This document shows, in pieces, positions 55,178 through 64,000 of a stretch of 64,000 nt of DNA (position 1 is the stretch's first letter; each line of letters begins with the position of its first letter). The DNA comes from Glaciihabitans arcticus. Lineage in GTDB: Bacteria > Actinomycetota > Actinomycetes > Actinomycetales > Microbacteriaceae. The position numbers were made by a program, and so were the translations under genes. The DNA is taken from contig NZ_SISG01000001.1 in the NCBI RefSeq assembly GCF_004310685.1, positions 1,674,001 through 1,738,000 on the forward strand. Reading direction: 5' to 3'. Under the pieces are notes generated by a model, which did not search any database, was not told the origin of the DNA, and worked only from the letters and a program-made list of their open reading frames with translations.

Positions 55178-56221
55178 TCAGTCTCGTTCGCGTACCGCCA
55201 CCGCAGACGAGCCGAACCGTACCCGCACCTCGTCGCCGGGCGCGTACCGCTCCCCCACCGCGTGCTGCACCGATACCAGCGAGTCGTCGGCGAGACGCAC
55301 GCTCGTGCGACGAAGCGAGCCGAGGAAGCTCGAGACGACGACCGTCGCCGGGATTCCGTCATCGATCGCGAAGAACACGTCCTCCGGCCGAACGTACGCG
55401 GTTACGGGGCCGGCGGCGGGCGGAGTGCCGAGAACGGGGAGCGTCGCGCCATACACGGTGACCGCGCCATCCCGAAGCTCGCCGTTCACGCGGTTGCTGA
55501 GACCCACGAAGTCCGCGACGAACGAGCTCGCGGGCGTTGTGTAGAGCTCTTCGGGGGTGCCGATCTGCTCGATGCGGCCGTCCTTCATCACGGCGACCCG
55601 GTCGGCGACGGCGAGCGCCTCCTCCTGGTCGTGCGTGACGAAGACCGTGGTGATGCCGAGGTCGGTCTGGATACGGCGGATCTGGTCGCGCAACTGCACG
55701 CGCACCTTCGCGTCGAGGGCGCTCAGCGGCTCGTCGAGCAGCAGCACGCGCGGCCGGGTGACCAGGGCACGGGCGAGGGCCACGCGCTGCTGTTGCCCAC
55801 CGGAGAGCTGGTGTGCGTAGCGGTCGGCGAGGTGGCCGAGGCCCACCAGCTCGAGCGCTTCGGCCGCCCGAAGCGTGCGCTCCGGCGAAGACACGCGGCG
55901 CATCCGGAGCCCGAATTCGACGTTCTCGATCGACGTCATGTGCGGGAAGAGCGAGTAGGACTGGAAGACCATGCCGATGTCGCGCTTGTTGGTCGGCACG
56001 GCCGCCACGTCCTCGCCGTCGATGAGGATGGAGCCGCTGTTGACGAGTTCGAGACCCGACAGGGCGCGCAAGGCCGTGGTCTTGCCGCAGCCCGATGGGC
56101 CGAGCAGGGCGACGAACTCGCCGGGAGCGATGGCCAGGTCGATGCCCGACAGCGCCGAGTGCGAGCCGTAGGTCTTGACGACATTGCGCAGTTCGACTGT
56201 TGCGCCGGTGGTGGAGGTCAT
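55178..56221 (-). CDS. ABC transporter ATP-binding protein (CUT1/Fe-type, with TOBE domain)
   Basis: A 347-residue ATPase: Walker A 'LLGPSGCGKTT', Q-loop 'MVFQSYSLFPHM', signature 'LSGGQQQR', Walker B 'VLLLDEPLSALD', and a C-terminal TOBE domain. The pattern fits polyamine, iron(III) or 2-aminoethylphosphonate importers (PotA, FbpC, PhnT types). Last gene of a four-gene operon; start overlaps the permease stop (ATGA). Confidence 0.92.
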   Translation of the reverse strand: MTSTTGATVELRNVVKTYGSHSALSGIDLAIAPGEFVALLGPSGCGKTTALRALSGLELVNSGSILIDGEDVAAVPTNKRDIGMVFQSYSLFPHMTSIENVEFGLRMRRVSSPERTLRAAEALELVGLGHLADRYAHQLSGGQQQRVALARALVTRPRVLLLDEPLSALDAKVRVQLRDQIRRIQTDLGITTVFVTHDQEEALAVADRVAVMKDGRIEQIGTPEELYTTPASSFVADFVGLSNRVNGELRDGAVTVYGATLPVLGTPPAAGPVTAYVRPEDVFFAIDDGIPATVVVSSFLGSLRRTSVRLADDSLVSVQHAVGERYAPGDEVRVRFGSSAVAVRERD

Positions 56222-57045
56222 GCGTTGCTCCTGTCGCGGCGGGAGGATCCCAGCCGTCCGATGAGTAGAAGAAGAATGAACGCGAACGCGAGCGCGAGCA
56301 GCGCGAAGATCGCGGCCACGTACGGGTCCGACTGCGAGACCTGCAGCAGTGCGGTCTGCAGGTTCACGCGATTGAGCAGGCTCGCGATCGTGAACTCACC
56401 GAGCACGACCGCTACCGAGATGAATGAGGCAGACAGGATGCCGCGGCGCAGGTTCGGCAGCAGCACCCGAACCAGCACGGTCAGCCAGTTCGCCCCGAGC
56501 GACCGAGCGGCCTCGCTGAGCGTGACGAGGTCGATCGCGTCGACGTTCGAGCGGATCGACCGGTAGGCGTAGGGCAGCACGGTGATGCCGTAGGCGAAGG
56601 CGAGCGTCCAGATCGAGCCGCCGAAGACCTTCACCACGATCGAGTAGACCGGGGCGAGACCAACGACCAGCACGATGGCCGGCACGGTGATCGGGATGAT
56701 GCAGATGAACTCGAGCACGCGCTTCAGCCGCGGAAACTGGAGGTGCACGAGGATGATCGTCGGCAGCAGCACCACGAGCACGATCCCGACCGTGACGGCT
56801 GCGAGCAGGAACGAGTTGCCGATCGCGGTGAACAGTCCGCGGTAGGTGCGCGCGGCCTCCGGCGTGAACAGGCCCGTCCAGTGGTCGAGGGTGAGGTCGC
56901 CGGCCAGGCCGTCGCGGAACGTGAACTGGAACAGCGACAGGATGGGGACCGCGAAGATCAGTGCGATGACGATGAGGATGACGCTGCGCACGACCCTGTT
57001 CGGCTCGGTGCCCATGCGCACGGCCGTGCTGACCTGCCGGCTCAT
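56218..57045 (-). CDS. ABC transporter permease (second subunit)
   Basis: A 275-residue inner-membrane permease with six helices and the EAA loop 'LSEAARSLGANWLTVLVRVLLPNLR', which docks on the ATPase. ATG 57045 overlaps the upstream permease stop. Partner of the permease at 57042-57995. Confidence 0.9.
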   Translation of the reverse strand: MSRQVSTAVRMGTEPNRVVRSVILIVIALIFAVPILSLFQFTFRDGLAGDLTLDHWTGLFTPEAARTYRGLFTAIGNSFLLAAVTVGIVLVVLLPTIILVHLQFPRLKRVLEFICIIPITVPAIVLVVGLAPVYSIVVKVFGGSIWTLAFAYGITVLPYAYRSIRSNVDAIDLVTLSEAARSLGANWLTVLVRVLLPNLRRGILSASFISVAVVLGEFTIASLLNRVNLQTALLQVSQSDPYVAAIFALLALAFAFILLLLIGRLGSSRRDRSNA

Positions 57046-57995
57046 CGCTGCCACCTCGAGGTGCGGCTCTGCAGGACCGAGTAGCCCCACATCACCACCA
57101 CCATGATCACGATCATGCCGAGCGCGAGCGCGCCGGCCATGTTCTCGCGGCCGAGCATCGTCTCGCTGACCAGCGCTGCGCGAATCTGCAGCGGCACGAT
57201 CTGCGAGCCCTGGCTGATGAGTGCGGCGGCGGTGGCGTACGACGAGAAGGCGTTCGCGAACAGCAACAGCAGGCTGCCGAAGAAGGAGGGCGCGAGCACG
57301 GGCGCCGCGATGCGCCACCAGTAGGTGAAGCGCGTGCCGCCGAGGGTGGCGTTCGCCTCCGCCCACTGCGACTTGAGGCCCTGGAGCGCCGGCATAAAGG
57401 TGATGATCATGAGTGGCACCTGGAAGTAGACGTAGGGCAGGATCAGCCCGGGCACCTGATAGAGCCAGATGCCGTCGGCGTAGATGTCGGTGCCCATCTG
57501 CATCTTGAGGAACACGGTGATCACACCGGCGTTGCCCATGGTCGCGATGAAGGCGAAGGCGAGCATCACGCCACCGAACTGGGCGAGCACGCTGCTGGCC
57601 GAGTCGACGATGGTGCGCAGTGCGCCATCCGGCTTGGTGCCGAGCATCGCGTAGCAGAACAGGGCGCCGATCACGGCGCCGATGACTGCCGTGACCGCGG
57701 ACAGCCAGAACGAGGCGCCGAAGGAGGCGAGGATGTTGGGTGCGAAGAGTCCGGCGATGTTCTCGCCGGTCAGTACACCGTCTTCGGTGAAGAAGCCGGT
57801 CAATACCGCGAAGGTCGTCGGGATGACGAGGAAGATCATCACGTAGAGGGCGAACGGCGTCAGGCCGACGAATTTCGAGGCGCTGCGGATGAACCATGGT
57901 GCGGGACGAATGACGCGTGTCCCGGACTGCGGGTGGCGCCGAGGCTGAGCCTCGGCGCCACTCGTGTCCTCGGACGACGCCTGGGCGACAGTCAC
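57042..57995 (-). CDS. ABC transporter permease (first subunit)
   Basis: A 317-residue permease with six helices after a polar N-terminus and an EAA loop in 'WAEANATLGGTRFTYWWRIAAPVLAPS'. GTG 57995 is chosen because AAGGAA lies 6 nt upstream; the longer ATG reading overlaps low-complexity sequence. The binding protein gene ends 25 nt upstream. Confidence 0.9.
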   Translation of the reverse strand: MTVAQASSEDTSGAEAQPRRHPQSGTRVIRPAPWFIRSASKFVGLTPFALYVMIFLVIPTTFAVLTGFFTEDGVLTGENIAGLFAPNILASFGASFWLSAVTAVIGAVIGALFCYAMLGTKPDGALRTIVDSASSVLAQFGGVMLAFAFIATMGNAGVITVFLKMQMGTDIYADGIWLYQVPGLILPYVYFQVPLMIITFMPALQGLKSQWAEANATLGGTRFTYWWRIAAPVLAPSFFGSLLLLFANAFSSYATAAALISQGSQIVPLQIRAALVSETMLGRENMAGALALGMIVIMVVVMWGYSVLQSRTSRWQR

Positions 57996-58020
57996 GAGAT
58001 GTTCCTTGTGGTGGGTGCTG

Positions 58021-59133
58021 CTAGCTAACGGCAGCGGCCCACTTCTCAGCGAGGAGGGTGTTGGCTGCAGCGGTCTGGTCGACGTCTGCGGTGACGATGT
58101 CACCCTCGAGGTTTCCGATCTCGGCGATGAGCGCCTCGTCGGTCGTGCCCGCGGTGTTCATGGCCTCGATCGTAACGGGGTAAGCGCCACCCTTGATGAA
58201 GAGATTCTGGGCTTCGGGGCTGTAGAGGAACTCCTGCCAGAGGCGAGCAGCCGCGGGGTGCGGTGCGTCGACGTTGATGGCCTGGTTGTAGAAGCTCGTG
58301 TAGACGGCGCCCGGGAGAGTCTTGACCTTCCAGCCGTCGACCGTGGCCGCTGCTGCGAGGTTGTTGTAGCTCCAGTCGAAGGCGACCTTGGTCTCGCCTG
58401 CGGCGATCGTGGCGCCCGTGACGTTGACCGGGATGAAGTTTCCGGCGTCGTTCAGCTTCTCGAAGAACTCGATGCCGGGGGTGAAGTCGTCGAGCGTTCC
58501 ACCGGACTGCACGGTCGCGAGACCCACAGCGGCGAATGCGGCGCCGGCCTGGGTCGGGTCACCGTTGATGGCGACAGCACCCTTGTATTCGCTGCCGAGC
58601 AGGTCGTCGAGGCTCGTGGGCTCGGGAACCGAGTTCGAGTCATAGCCGATCGACATGCTGCCGGTGTAGTCGTTGACCCAGAGGCCGGTCGCCTCTTTGT
58701 TGCCCTCGGGGATCTCGTCCCAGTTGGCGACCTGGTACGGGGCGAAGTAGTCGAGGCTGTCGAGGGCGACGGCCGTTCCGAGGTCGAAGACGTCGGGAGC
58801 GGTGTCCTGGCCCTTGAGGTTCTCTGCGGCGGTGATCTCTTCGGCGCTGGAGATGTCGGGGTCTGCCGAGTTGACGGTGATTCCGTACTTCTCCTCGAAC
58901 AGCGCCTTGATCTCGCCATAGTTTGCCCAGTTGTCGGGAAGGGCGATGACGTTGAGCTGGCCCTCGGCCTTGGCTGCCTCGACGAGTGCGTCTATTCCGC
59001 CGAATGCCTCAGCGCTGGTCGCGGTCTTGGCGTCTACGTCGCCGGCTTCGGCGGGGGTGCCCGCGCAGCCCGCGAGGGTGATCGCTGCAGCGGCGAAGAC
59101 CGCGATGCCGGCGAAAGTGCTCTTCTTGAACAA
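58021..59133 (-). CDS. ABC transporter substrate-binding lipoprotein
   Basis: A 370-residue binding lipoprotein with signal and lipobox LAGC (Cys 23). The mature part resembles polyamine/iron/phosphonate-type binding proteins (periplasmic binding type 2): 'GQLNVIALPDNWANYGEIKALFEEKYGITV', 'APDVFDLGTAVAL', 'ATGLWVNDYTGSMSIGYD'. The start is TTG 59133 with GGAGG upstream. The ligand cannot be assigned from sequence. Confidence 0.9.
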   Translation of the reverse strand: MFKKSTFAGIAVFAAAAITLAGCAGTPAEAGDVDAKTATSAEAFGGIDALVEAAKAEGQLNVIALPDNWANYGEIKALFEEKYGITVNSADPDISSAEEITAAENLKGQDTAPDVFDLGTAVALDSLDYFAPYQVANWDEIPEGNKEATGLWVNDYTGSMSIGYDSNSVPEPTSLDDLLGSEYKGAVAINGDPTQAGAAFAAVGLATVQSGGTLDDFTPGIEFFEKLNDAGNFIPVNVTGATIAAGETKVAFDWSYNNLAAAATVDGWKVKTLPGAVYTSFYNQAINVDAPHPAAARLWQEFLYSPEAQNLFIKGGAYPVTIEAMNTAGTTDEALIAEIGNLEGDIVTADVDQTAAANTLLAEKWAAAVS

Positions 59134-59284
59134 GGGATTCCTCCAAGTGGGCCATCCGGCCGCCCGCGCTGTGAGCGGGCAGTAGGGAACCGGGGCGGCC
59201 TTCGGACAAATTACGGTCGCCCGGCAACCGGATTGGTGCACCAAGGTGAACGATTGGAGAACGCATCCTGTCGGTCGCCCTCGC

Positions 59285-59290
59285 TACAGT
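59285..59290 (+). promoter_or_regulatory. -10 box of leaderless ycaQ-like gene
   Basis: TACAGT, 6 nt before the GTG at 59297. Confidence 0.5.
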
Positions 59291-59296
59291 CGAGAG

Positions 59297-60499
59297 GTGG
59301 TCGACTTCGTTTCCCCAGCGCAGGCGCGGCGCATAGCTCTTTCCGCCCAGGGCTTCGGCGTGGCTCCGCCACCGAGCGTCGGCACGCGCCAGATCAACTC
59401 CCTCGTGCGGCGAATGGGGCTGCTGCAGGTCGACTCCGTGAACGTCTTCGAGCGCAGCCACTACCTGCCCGTCTTCGCGCGCCTCGGCGCCTACGACAAG
59501 GCACTGCTCGACCGGCTGACCTTCGGCGCCAAGGCTCAGTACGTGGAGACCTGGGGACACGTGGCATCCATCGTCCCCCTCGAAACATGGCCGCTGTGGC
59601 GCTGGAAGATGCGCGCCTTCAAGGCGAAGCATCTCGGCACGCCCGACCACTGGACCACGCAGAACGGCCCGATGCTGGATTGGCTCCGCGGCGAGTTAGC
59701 CGCCACTGGCCCGATTGCTGCGAGCAGGATCGAGCACGACGCCAACAAGAGCAAGGGTGCCTGGTGGGGCTGGAGCGACGTCAAGCTGGGCCTCGAGTAT
59801 CTCTTTCTCTGGGGTGAGGTCGTGCCCGCCGGCCGCAAGAACTTCGAGCGCATCTACGGGCTCGCTGAGCAGGTGCTCCCGCGCGAACTGCTCGACATCG
59901 AGGTGAGCGAGCGCGACGCGCACAAACAGCTGCTCTCCCTGGCCGCGCAGCACCACGGCATCGGCACGCTCGGCGACCTCGCCGACTACTACCGACTGAA
60001 GAAGACGCCCGCGAAGGCGGTCGCGCAGGAACTCATCGACGAGGGCGAGCTGCTGCCCGTGACGGTCGACGGCTGGGGCAAGCCGGCCTTCCTGCATCGG
60101 GATGCGCGCATCCCCCGCCGGCTCGAGGCCACGGCGTTGCTCTCGCCCTTCGACCCGGTCGTCTGGGAGCGGGATCGCGCCCTGCGCATGTTCGACTTCC
60201 ACTACCGCATCGAGATCTACACGCCCGAACCGAAGCGCATCTACGGGTACTACACGTTGCCCCTGCTCATCGACGACCGTGTGGTCGGGCGCATCGACCT
60301 CAAGAACGATCGGCAGAACCGGGTGCTGCGCGTGCAGTCGGCCTGGCTCGAGCCCGGTGCACCGGCGGGCGTGGAGCAGCGGGTCGTGCCGCTGCTCGAG
60401 AGCATCCGCGACTGGCAGGGGCTCGATTCGATCTCCGTGGTCGACCGCGGCGACTTCGCGCCCGCCTTGCGCGGTGTGCTCGGCGCCCGCGGTCGCTGA
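59297..60499 (+). CDS. YcaQ/AlkX-type DNA glycosylase (HTH_42 family)
   Basis: A 400-residue winged-helix DNA glycosylase family protein. Key features are 'LVRRMGLLQVDSVNVFERSHYLPVFARLG' with the QxD motif that in AlkZ/YcaQ-type enzymes carries the catalytic Gln, and C-terminal 'LLSPFDPVVWERDRALRMFDFHYRIEIYTPE'. E. coli YcaQ removes crosslinked bases. GTG 59297 fits the leaderless promoter. It is a single gene. Confidence 0.87.
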   Translation: MVDFVSPAQARRIALSAQGFGVAPPPSVGTRQINSLVRRMGLLQVDSVNVFERSHYLPVFARLGAYDKALLDRLTFGAKAQYVETWGHVASIVPLETWPLWRWKMRAFKAKHLGTPDHWTTQNGPMLDWLRGELAATGPIAASRIEHDANKSKGAWWGWSDVKLGLEYLFLWGEVVPAGRKNFERIYGLAEQVLPRELLDIEVSERDAHKQLLSLAAQHHGIGTLGDLADYYRLKKTPAKAVAQELIDEGELLPVTVDGWGKPAFLHRDARIPRRLEATALLSPFDPVVWERDRALRMFDFHYRIEIYTPEPKRIYGYYTLPLLIDDRVVGRIDLKNDRQNRVLRVQSAWLEPGAPAGVEQRVVPLLESIRDWQGLDSISVVDRGDFAPALRGVLGARGR

Positions 60500-60514
60500 G
60501 CCCCCCGAGAGTCG

Positions 60515-60573
60515 CGATCGTTACCCAAAGGTCACCCGGGTCGACCACCCGTTCTGAGACGATCAATCCATGA
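60515..60573 (+). repeat. Upstream repeat, copy 1
   Basis: About 59 bp ending in the start codon of the first tandem lipoprotein gene. It matches copy 2 (61954-62012) at most positions with identical 55-nt distance to the ATG. Shared core includes CCAAAGGTCACCCGGGT and ACGATC. Confidence 0.7.
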
Positions 60574-61841
60574 GAATTCGTCCGACCCGGGTGGTCGTTT
60601 CGGCATGTGCGACGGCCGCGATCCTGACGCTGCTGCTGAGCGCGTGTGCGGGAGGAACGCCGGTCACGCAACCCGCGGCGCAGTCCGACTCGGCGACGGA
60701 CTCGGGGGCCACCGGCTCGCCGAACCCGACGCTGACCCCCGTCGACGAGACTGGCGAATCGACCGAGCCCGGCGAAGATGCTGTCATCGTTTCCGTGGAC
60801 GAGCACGAGCCCATCGCTGCGCCCCAGCCGCTGTTCGGCATGTCCTGCGCCGAGCTGGTCCCCACATCGGCGATGTCCGCACTGACCGGACCGGGAGTTC
60901 TCCCGGCGAGTCCCGACCTCCAGGCCTGGTCGGCCCTCGATGTCGGCATCCCCGTGCAGTACGCCATGCGCCAGCTCCAGGGCTACTCCTGCCTGTGGGA
61001 GAACAACGAGCCGCCGAAGTTCGAAACCGAAAGCCTGCTGCTCGACAACCCCGAGTACGTCGAACTCAAGGTGAACGTGATCCCCCATGCGATGGAGGAC
61101 TACACGAAGGCCAACTCGATGTTCGGGCCGTTCCCGGTCGCCAAACCGTGGATGTGCAACACGGACCCGACCCGCGACTTCCGGTTCTGCCGGTGGGCCG
61201 GTCTCGCGAGTGGCAAGTACTGGGTCGAGGTGACTATGCAGGGGCTCAAGCACCAGGGAACCAACAAGTCGACAATCGCCCAGTTCATGGCTCTCAAGGA
61301 CGGTCTCATCGGCAGGCTCGAGTCCGCAACCCTCGTCGAACCGTGGGCGGTGCCTTCCGACGTGCGCACCATCTCCGACGCGTGCCCCGGACTCATCACG
61401 GCGGAGGTCGTCGCCGAGGCCTTCGAGAGCCATCCCTCCGCAGTCCGATTCCAGGACGGGGGAAACGACGATCCCTACATCGAGGCCGTGGGACCCAAGC
61501 TCGCCAAGTCGGACCCCTGCTACTTCTCGGTGCCCGGCCAGGAGCGGTCCTACGGACCATCCGTCGCTATTCTCGCTGCGGGCGAATGGGCGTGGAATGA
61601 AGCGCGCGCTGCAGGTAAGGGGACCTACGCGACGATCGCGCCCCTGGCGCTCACCGGCCTGGCCGACGGCAACTCCGCCTGGATCCGCTCCACGAAGTGG
61701 GGATCGAGCGTCGACCTGCTCATCGACGGCAACTGGATCTCGCTGCACGTCAACGACGACATGGTGGCACCTCTCGCCCTGTCGACCCGCACCGCGATCA
61801 CCACGCTCGCGCAGGGTGTCGCTGACCTCGCGCGTAACTGA
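60570..61841 (+). CDS. Lipoprotein, tandem family copy 1
   Basis: A 423-residue lipoprotein with signal and lipobox LSAC (Cys 26), then a Ser/Pro/Asp-rich linker (to about 85) and a domain containing 'CAELVPTSAMSAL', 'YSCLWENNEP' and C-terminal 'IDGNWISLHVNDD'. Eight or more Cys suggest disulfides. Paralogous to the next gene; family unknown. A perfect palindrome 24 nt after the stop may terminate it. Confidence 0.8.
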   Translation: MRIRPTRVVVSACATAAILTLLLSACAGGTPVTQPAAQSDSATDSGATGSPNPTLTPVDETGESTEPGEDAVIVSVDEHEPIAAPQPLFGMSCAELVPTSAMSALTGPGVLPASPDLQAWSALDVGIPVQYAMRQLQGYSCLWENNEPPKFETESLLLDNPEYVELKVNVIPHAMEDYTKANSMFGPFPVAKPWMCNTDPTRDFRFCRWAGLASGKYWVEVTMQGLKHQGTNKSTIAQFMALKDGLIGRLESATLVEPWAVPSDVRTISDACPGLITAEVVAEAFESHPSAVRFQDGGNDDPYIEAVGPKLAKSDPCYFSVPGQERSYGPSVAILAAGEWAWNEARAAGKGTYATIAPLALTGLADGNSAWIRSTKWGSSVDLLIDGNWISLHVNDDMVAPLALSTRTAITTLAQGVADLARN

Positions 61842-61864
61842 CCCGCAGCGAACCTGGAACGTGC

Positions 61865-61880
61865 GCCCGATGCATCGGGC
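61865..61880 (+). terminator. Perfect palindrome, possible terminator
   Basis: GCCCGA-TGCA-TCGGGC is a perfect 16-bp palindrome 24 nt after the first lipoprotein stop. No T-run follows. Confidence 0.4.
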
Positions 61881-61953
61881 AGGTCCTCGCCTGGTGTGTT
61901 AGGTCCGCCTGCGCAACGGCGGTGTCGGCGAAGCGCACGATCGACGAGGGCCG

Positions 61954-62012
61954 CGATCGTTATCCAAAGGTCACCCGGGTGTACCGCCCGTTCTGCCACG
62001 ATCGAGCCATGA
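61954..62012 (+). repeat. Upstream repeat, copy 2
   Basis: Counterpart of 60515-60573, ending in the start codon of the second tandem lipoprotein, with the same 55-nt distance from the repeat start to ATG. The palindromic core ACCCGGGT is kept. Confidence 0.7.
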
Positions 62013-63151
62013 GAAAGTCTTTGGTTCTGACGACGCTGTCGATCCTCGTGATCAGCACGCTGGCCCTGGTCGGCTGCGCGAAGGAACCGGTGGATGTCGC
62101 GGCTCCCCCGACTGTCACTCCGAGTCCCGTGGCTACTCCTGTCGCGCTAGAGGCTCCCGAGCCGATTCTCGAGTCGACGTGCGACGACCTGGTCCCTGCA
62201 GCAAGCTATGGACCGCTCTCAACTACTCCCCTGAAGGCAACGGACCCGTTCTCCTTCGAGGTCGACGAGTACTCGAGCGGAATTCCGAGGCAGTACGCAC
62301 TTGGGCACCTGCAGGCGACCCAGTGCCTGTGGATCAACGACGCCCCACGATATGACGAGAACGGCAGCGCGGAGGGTTTTACATCCCTGTGGGTGACCGT
62401 TCTGCCCGATGCCGCGGCGGCCTGGGCGCACTACGCGAAGCTCTACGAACTCGACGAAGCGGAACCCGTGGATTGCAACGGCTCCAGTGGTGAGGACGCC
62501 AACTGTTGGTGGACCGGGCTGGTCGGCGACTCGCTGTGGCTCGACATTCAGTTCTCGGGCATGAAGTACTTCGGCGGAGACTCCGCCAACAGGCAGCAAG
62601 CCCAGACGCTCGTGGACACTGTCACGGCGAACGTCATTGCCTCGACGCAGCGCTCGGCCTGGACCCCGCCTCAGACATCGCTGGTGATCGATCCCGGTTG
62701 CCCCTCGGTGCTCTCCGCGGAGACGATCGCAGGCGTCGTCGGCGGCGAGCCCTCCGCGGTCGGCTTCCATCGGGGCCCGATCGGCGGAACGGCGCTCGCT
62801 TTCGAGGCCGAGACACAGGTCGGCTCCGATCCGTGCCGCTGGTTCACCCCGACCACGCAGACTGAGTACGGTCTTCCCGTCCAGGTGCTTGAGGGCGGCG
62901 AATGGGCGTGGGCGGCTGCCCACACCACCGACCGTGGGATTCGCGATGCAACCGCGCTCGAGCTCGACGGCCTCGCCGAGGGTGACTCGGCTTGGCTGCG
63001 CGCTTCCGACAAGATCCCCACCGTCGACGTCATCCTCGACGGCAATTGGATCAGCCTCTCGCTCTACCCGGAGACGGTAGACACGCTCGATCTCGATGCC
63101 GGGACGTCGCTGACCTCCCTCGCGCAGGGCATCGTCGACGGCCTGCGCTAG
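62009..63151 (+). CDS. Lipoprotein, tandem family copy 2
   Basis: A 380-residue lipoprotein with lipobox LVGC (Cys 23) and a Thr/Pro/Val linker shorter than in copy 1. Shared features with copy 1 include 'C.DLVP', 'QCLWINDAP', 'GEWAW.AA', and 'LDGNWISL'. Function unknown; tandem duplication with its regulatory region. Confidence 0.8.
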   Translation: MRKSLVLTTLSILVISTLALVGCAKEPVDVAAPPTVTPSPVATPVALEAPEPILESTCDDLVPAASYGPLSTTPLKATDPFSFEVDEYSSGIPRQYALGHLQATQCLWINDAPRYDENGSAEGFTSLWVTVLPDAAAAWAHYAKLYELDEAEPVDCNGSSGEDANCWWTGLVGDSLWLDIQFSGMKYFGGDSANRQQAQTLVDTVTANVIASTQRSAWTPPQTSLVIDPGCPSVLSAETIAGVVGGEPSAVGFHRGPIGGTALAFEAETQVGSDPCRWFTPTTQTEYGLPVQVLEGGEWAWAAAHTTDRGIRDATALELDGLAEGDSAWLRASDKIPTVDVILDGNWISLSLYPETVDTLDLDAGTSLTSLAQGIVDGLR

Positions 63152-63158
63152 CGAAGGG

Positions 63159-64000
63159 CTAGAAGGTGCGCCCGATGGTTCCGAGGCGGGTGATGCGCTC
63201 ACCGATCGGCGGGTGGGTCGAGAACAGGCGGTCCATGATGCCGGGCTTGGTCGGGTCGGAGATCCACATGTGCGCCATGGTCGAGTTTTGGCGGGCCATG
63301 GGGCGACCGTAGTCGGCGAGCTTCTGCAGCGCACTCGCGAGGGCGTCGGGATGACGCGTCGTCATCGCGCCGGTCGCGTCGGCGAGGTATTCGCGCTGGC
63401 GTGAGACGGCCGCCTGCACGACGGCGGCGACGAGCGGAGAGATGACGAGCGCCGCGATGCCGACGATGATCATGATCGGGTTGCCGCCGCTGTTGTTATT
63501 GTTGCCGCGACCACCGAAGAGGGTGAAGCGCAGGGCGACGTCTGCGATGAAGCCGACGGCGACGACGAGACCGAAGACGATCATCGAGACGCGGATGTCG
63601 TAGTTCTGAACGTGGCCGAGTTCGTGGGCCATCACGCCTTCGAGCTCTGAGTCGGTCATGATCTCGAGCAGCCCGGTCGTTGCAGCGACGACAGCGTGCT
63701 CGGGGTCGCGACCGGTCGCGAATGCGTTGGGCGCCGGGTCGTCGATGATGTAGACCTTGGGCATGCTCATGCCCGTGGTGATGGCCAGGTTCTCGACGAT
63801 GCGGTAGAGCCTCGGGTCATCCGACTTCTGAATCTGGCGGGCGCCGCTCAGGGCGAGAGCCTGCCCGGAGGCCGCGAAGTATTGGATCCAGGTGTAGAGC
63901 CCCGCACCCACGATCGTCGCGACGGTGATCGGCCACGAGATCTGGCCCGTCATGATGAGGCTGAGGGCGAGACCGAGCACGCCGATCACAATCACGAAGA
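63159..64000 (-). CDS. htpX: Protease HtpX, N-terminus cut by window end
   Basis: A membrane zinc metalloprotease that degrades misfolded membrane proteins. Visible are the zinc motif 'HELGH' in 'VMAHELGHVQNYD', later 'SRQREYLADATGAMTT' with the third zinc Glu, and membrane helices around them. About 280 codons are present; family members are about 290-300 residues, so only the first few residues are missing. The true start lies beyond 64000. Confidence 0.93.
   Translation of the reverse strand, partial: FVIVIGVLGLALSLIMTGQISWPITVATIVGAGLYTWIQYFAASGQALALSGARQIQKSDDPRLYRIVENLAITTGMSMPKVYIIDDPAPNAFATGRDPEHAVVAATTGLLEIMTDSELEGVMAHELGHVQNYDIRVSMIVFGLVVAVGFIADVALRFTLFGGRGNNNNSGGNPIMIIVGIAALVISPLVAAVVQAAVSRQREYLADATGAMTTRHPDALASALQKLADYGRPMARQNSTMAHMWISDPTKPGIMDRLFSTHPPIGERITRLGTIGRTF

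Noticed and set aside
57964-59817. 617-codon plus-strand frame
   Set aside because: Antisense to the ABC binding protein and running into the YcaQ-like gene in the wrong frame.
60300-61748. 482-codon minus-strand frame
   Set aside because: Antisense to the YcaQ-like end and first tandem lipoprotein, both of which have convincing protein features.

Overview
The window is chromosomal DNA from a high-GC Gram-positive actinobacterium, most likely Microbacteriaceae (Micrococcales). The evidence is strong G/C third-position bias, actinobacterial-only families (DUF4245, DUF4307, a DUF6264-like protein, an Excalibur protein), and a gene set matching the Mycobacterium tuberculosis Rv1080c-Rv1112 neighbourhood (greA, DUF4307, hemolysin III, Z-prenyl synthase, phoH2, fum, DUF4245, xseB, xseA, ispH, ychF). 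Many genes have a TAnnnT -10 box placed 6-8 nt before the start codon and no Shine-Dalgarno, the signature of leaderless transcripts. I see no tRNA, rRNA, insertion sequence, phage gene or CRISPR array. No gene-free stretch exceeds 300 bases; the largest gaps (1327-1581, 29933-30134, 46927-47136) hold promoters, an inverted repeat and a terminator.

Region 1 (1-9260): the 5' part of a peptide-type ABC binding protein on the minus strand, a CPBP membrane protein, an acetate-type symporter pair (DUF485 + ActP-like), and the glycine cleavage operon gcvT-gcvH-gcvP behind a tandem glycine riboswitch.

Region 2 (9261-20660): a 1216-residue DUF4132 protein, an Excalibur protein, a TetR regulator with two matched operators facing a small membrane protein, a LON-domain protein, an AhpD-like protein, a CCA-adding-type enzyme, nadE, a cysteine-free HesB-like protein and an ABC-F ATPase.

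Region 3 (20660-27090): a lipoprotein-rich region with two duplicated lipoprotein families, ychF, a DnaQ-like exonuclease, and a GntR/YtrA-type regulator with its membrane partner behind a 32-bp palindrome.

Region 4 (27100-37330): mmsA, rmuC, glpX, then a compact sugar-acid-type catabolic operon (SAF-domain oxidoreductase, FadR-type regulator, MHS-type transporter, DUF1537 kinase) with a perfect operator at its head, divergent from class II fructose-bisphosphate aldolase. This is the best candidate for an undescribed pathway here.

Region 5 (37328-55130): ispH leads an overlapping operon with a DUF6264-like protein, an orphan sensor kinase and a possible kinase-like partner. Opposite it lies xseA-xseB-DUF4245-carbonic anhydrase-fumC. 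Then come a PadR/membrane pair, phoH2 with a possible small upstream ORF, an aminotransferase, a Z-prenyl synthase, TrhA, DUF4307, greA, threonine ammonia-lyase and an AI-2E family protein.

Region 6 (55178-64000): a four-gene ABC importer (binding protein, two permeases, ATPase), a YcaQ-type DNA glycosylase, two tandem paralogous lipoproteins with duplicated upstream regions, and the 3' part of htpX, cut by the window end.
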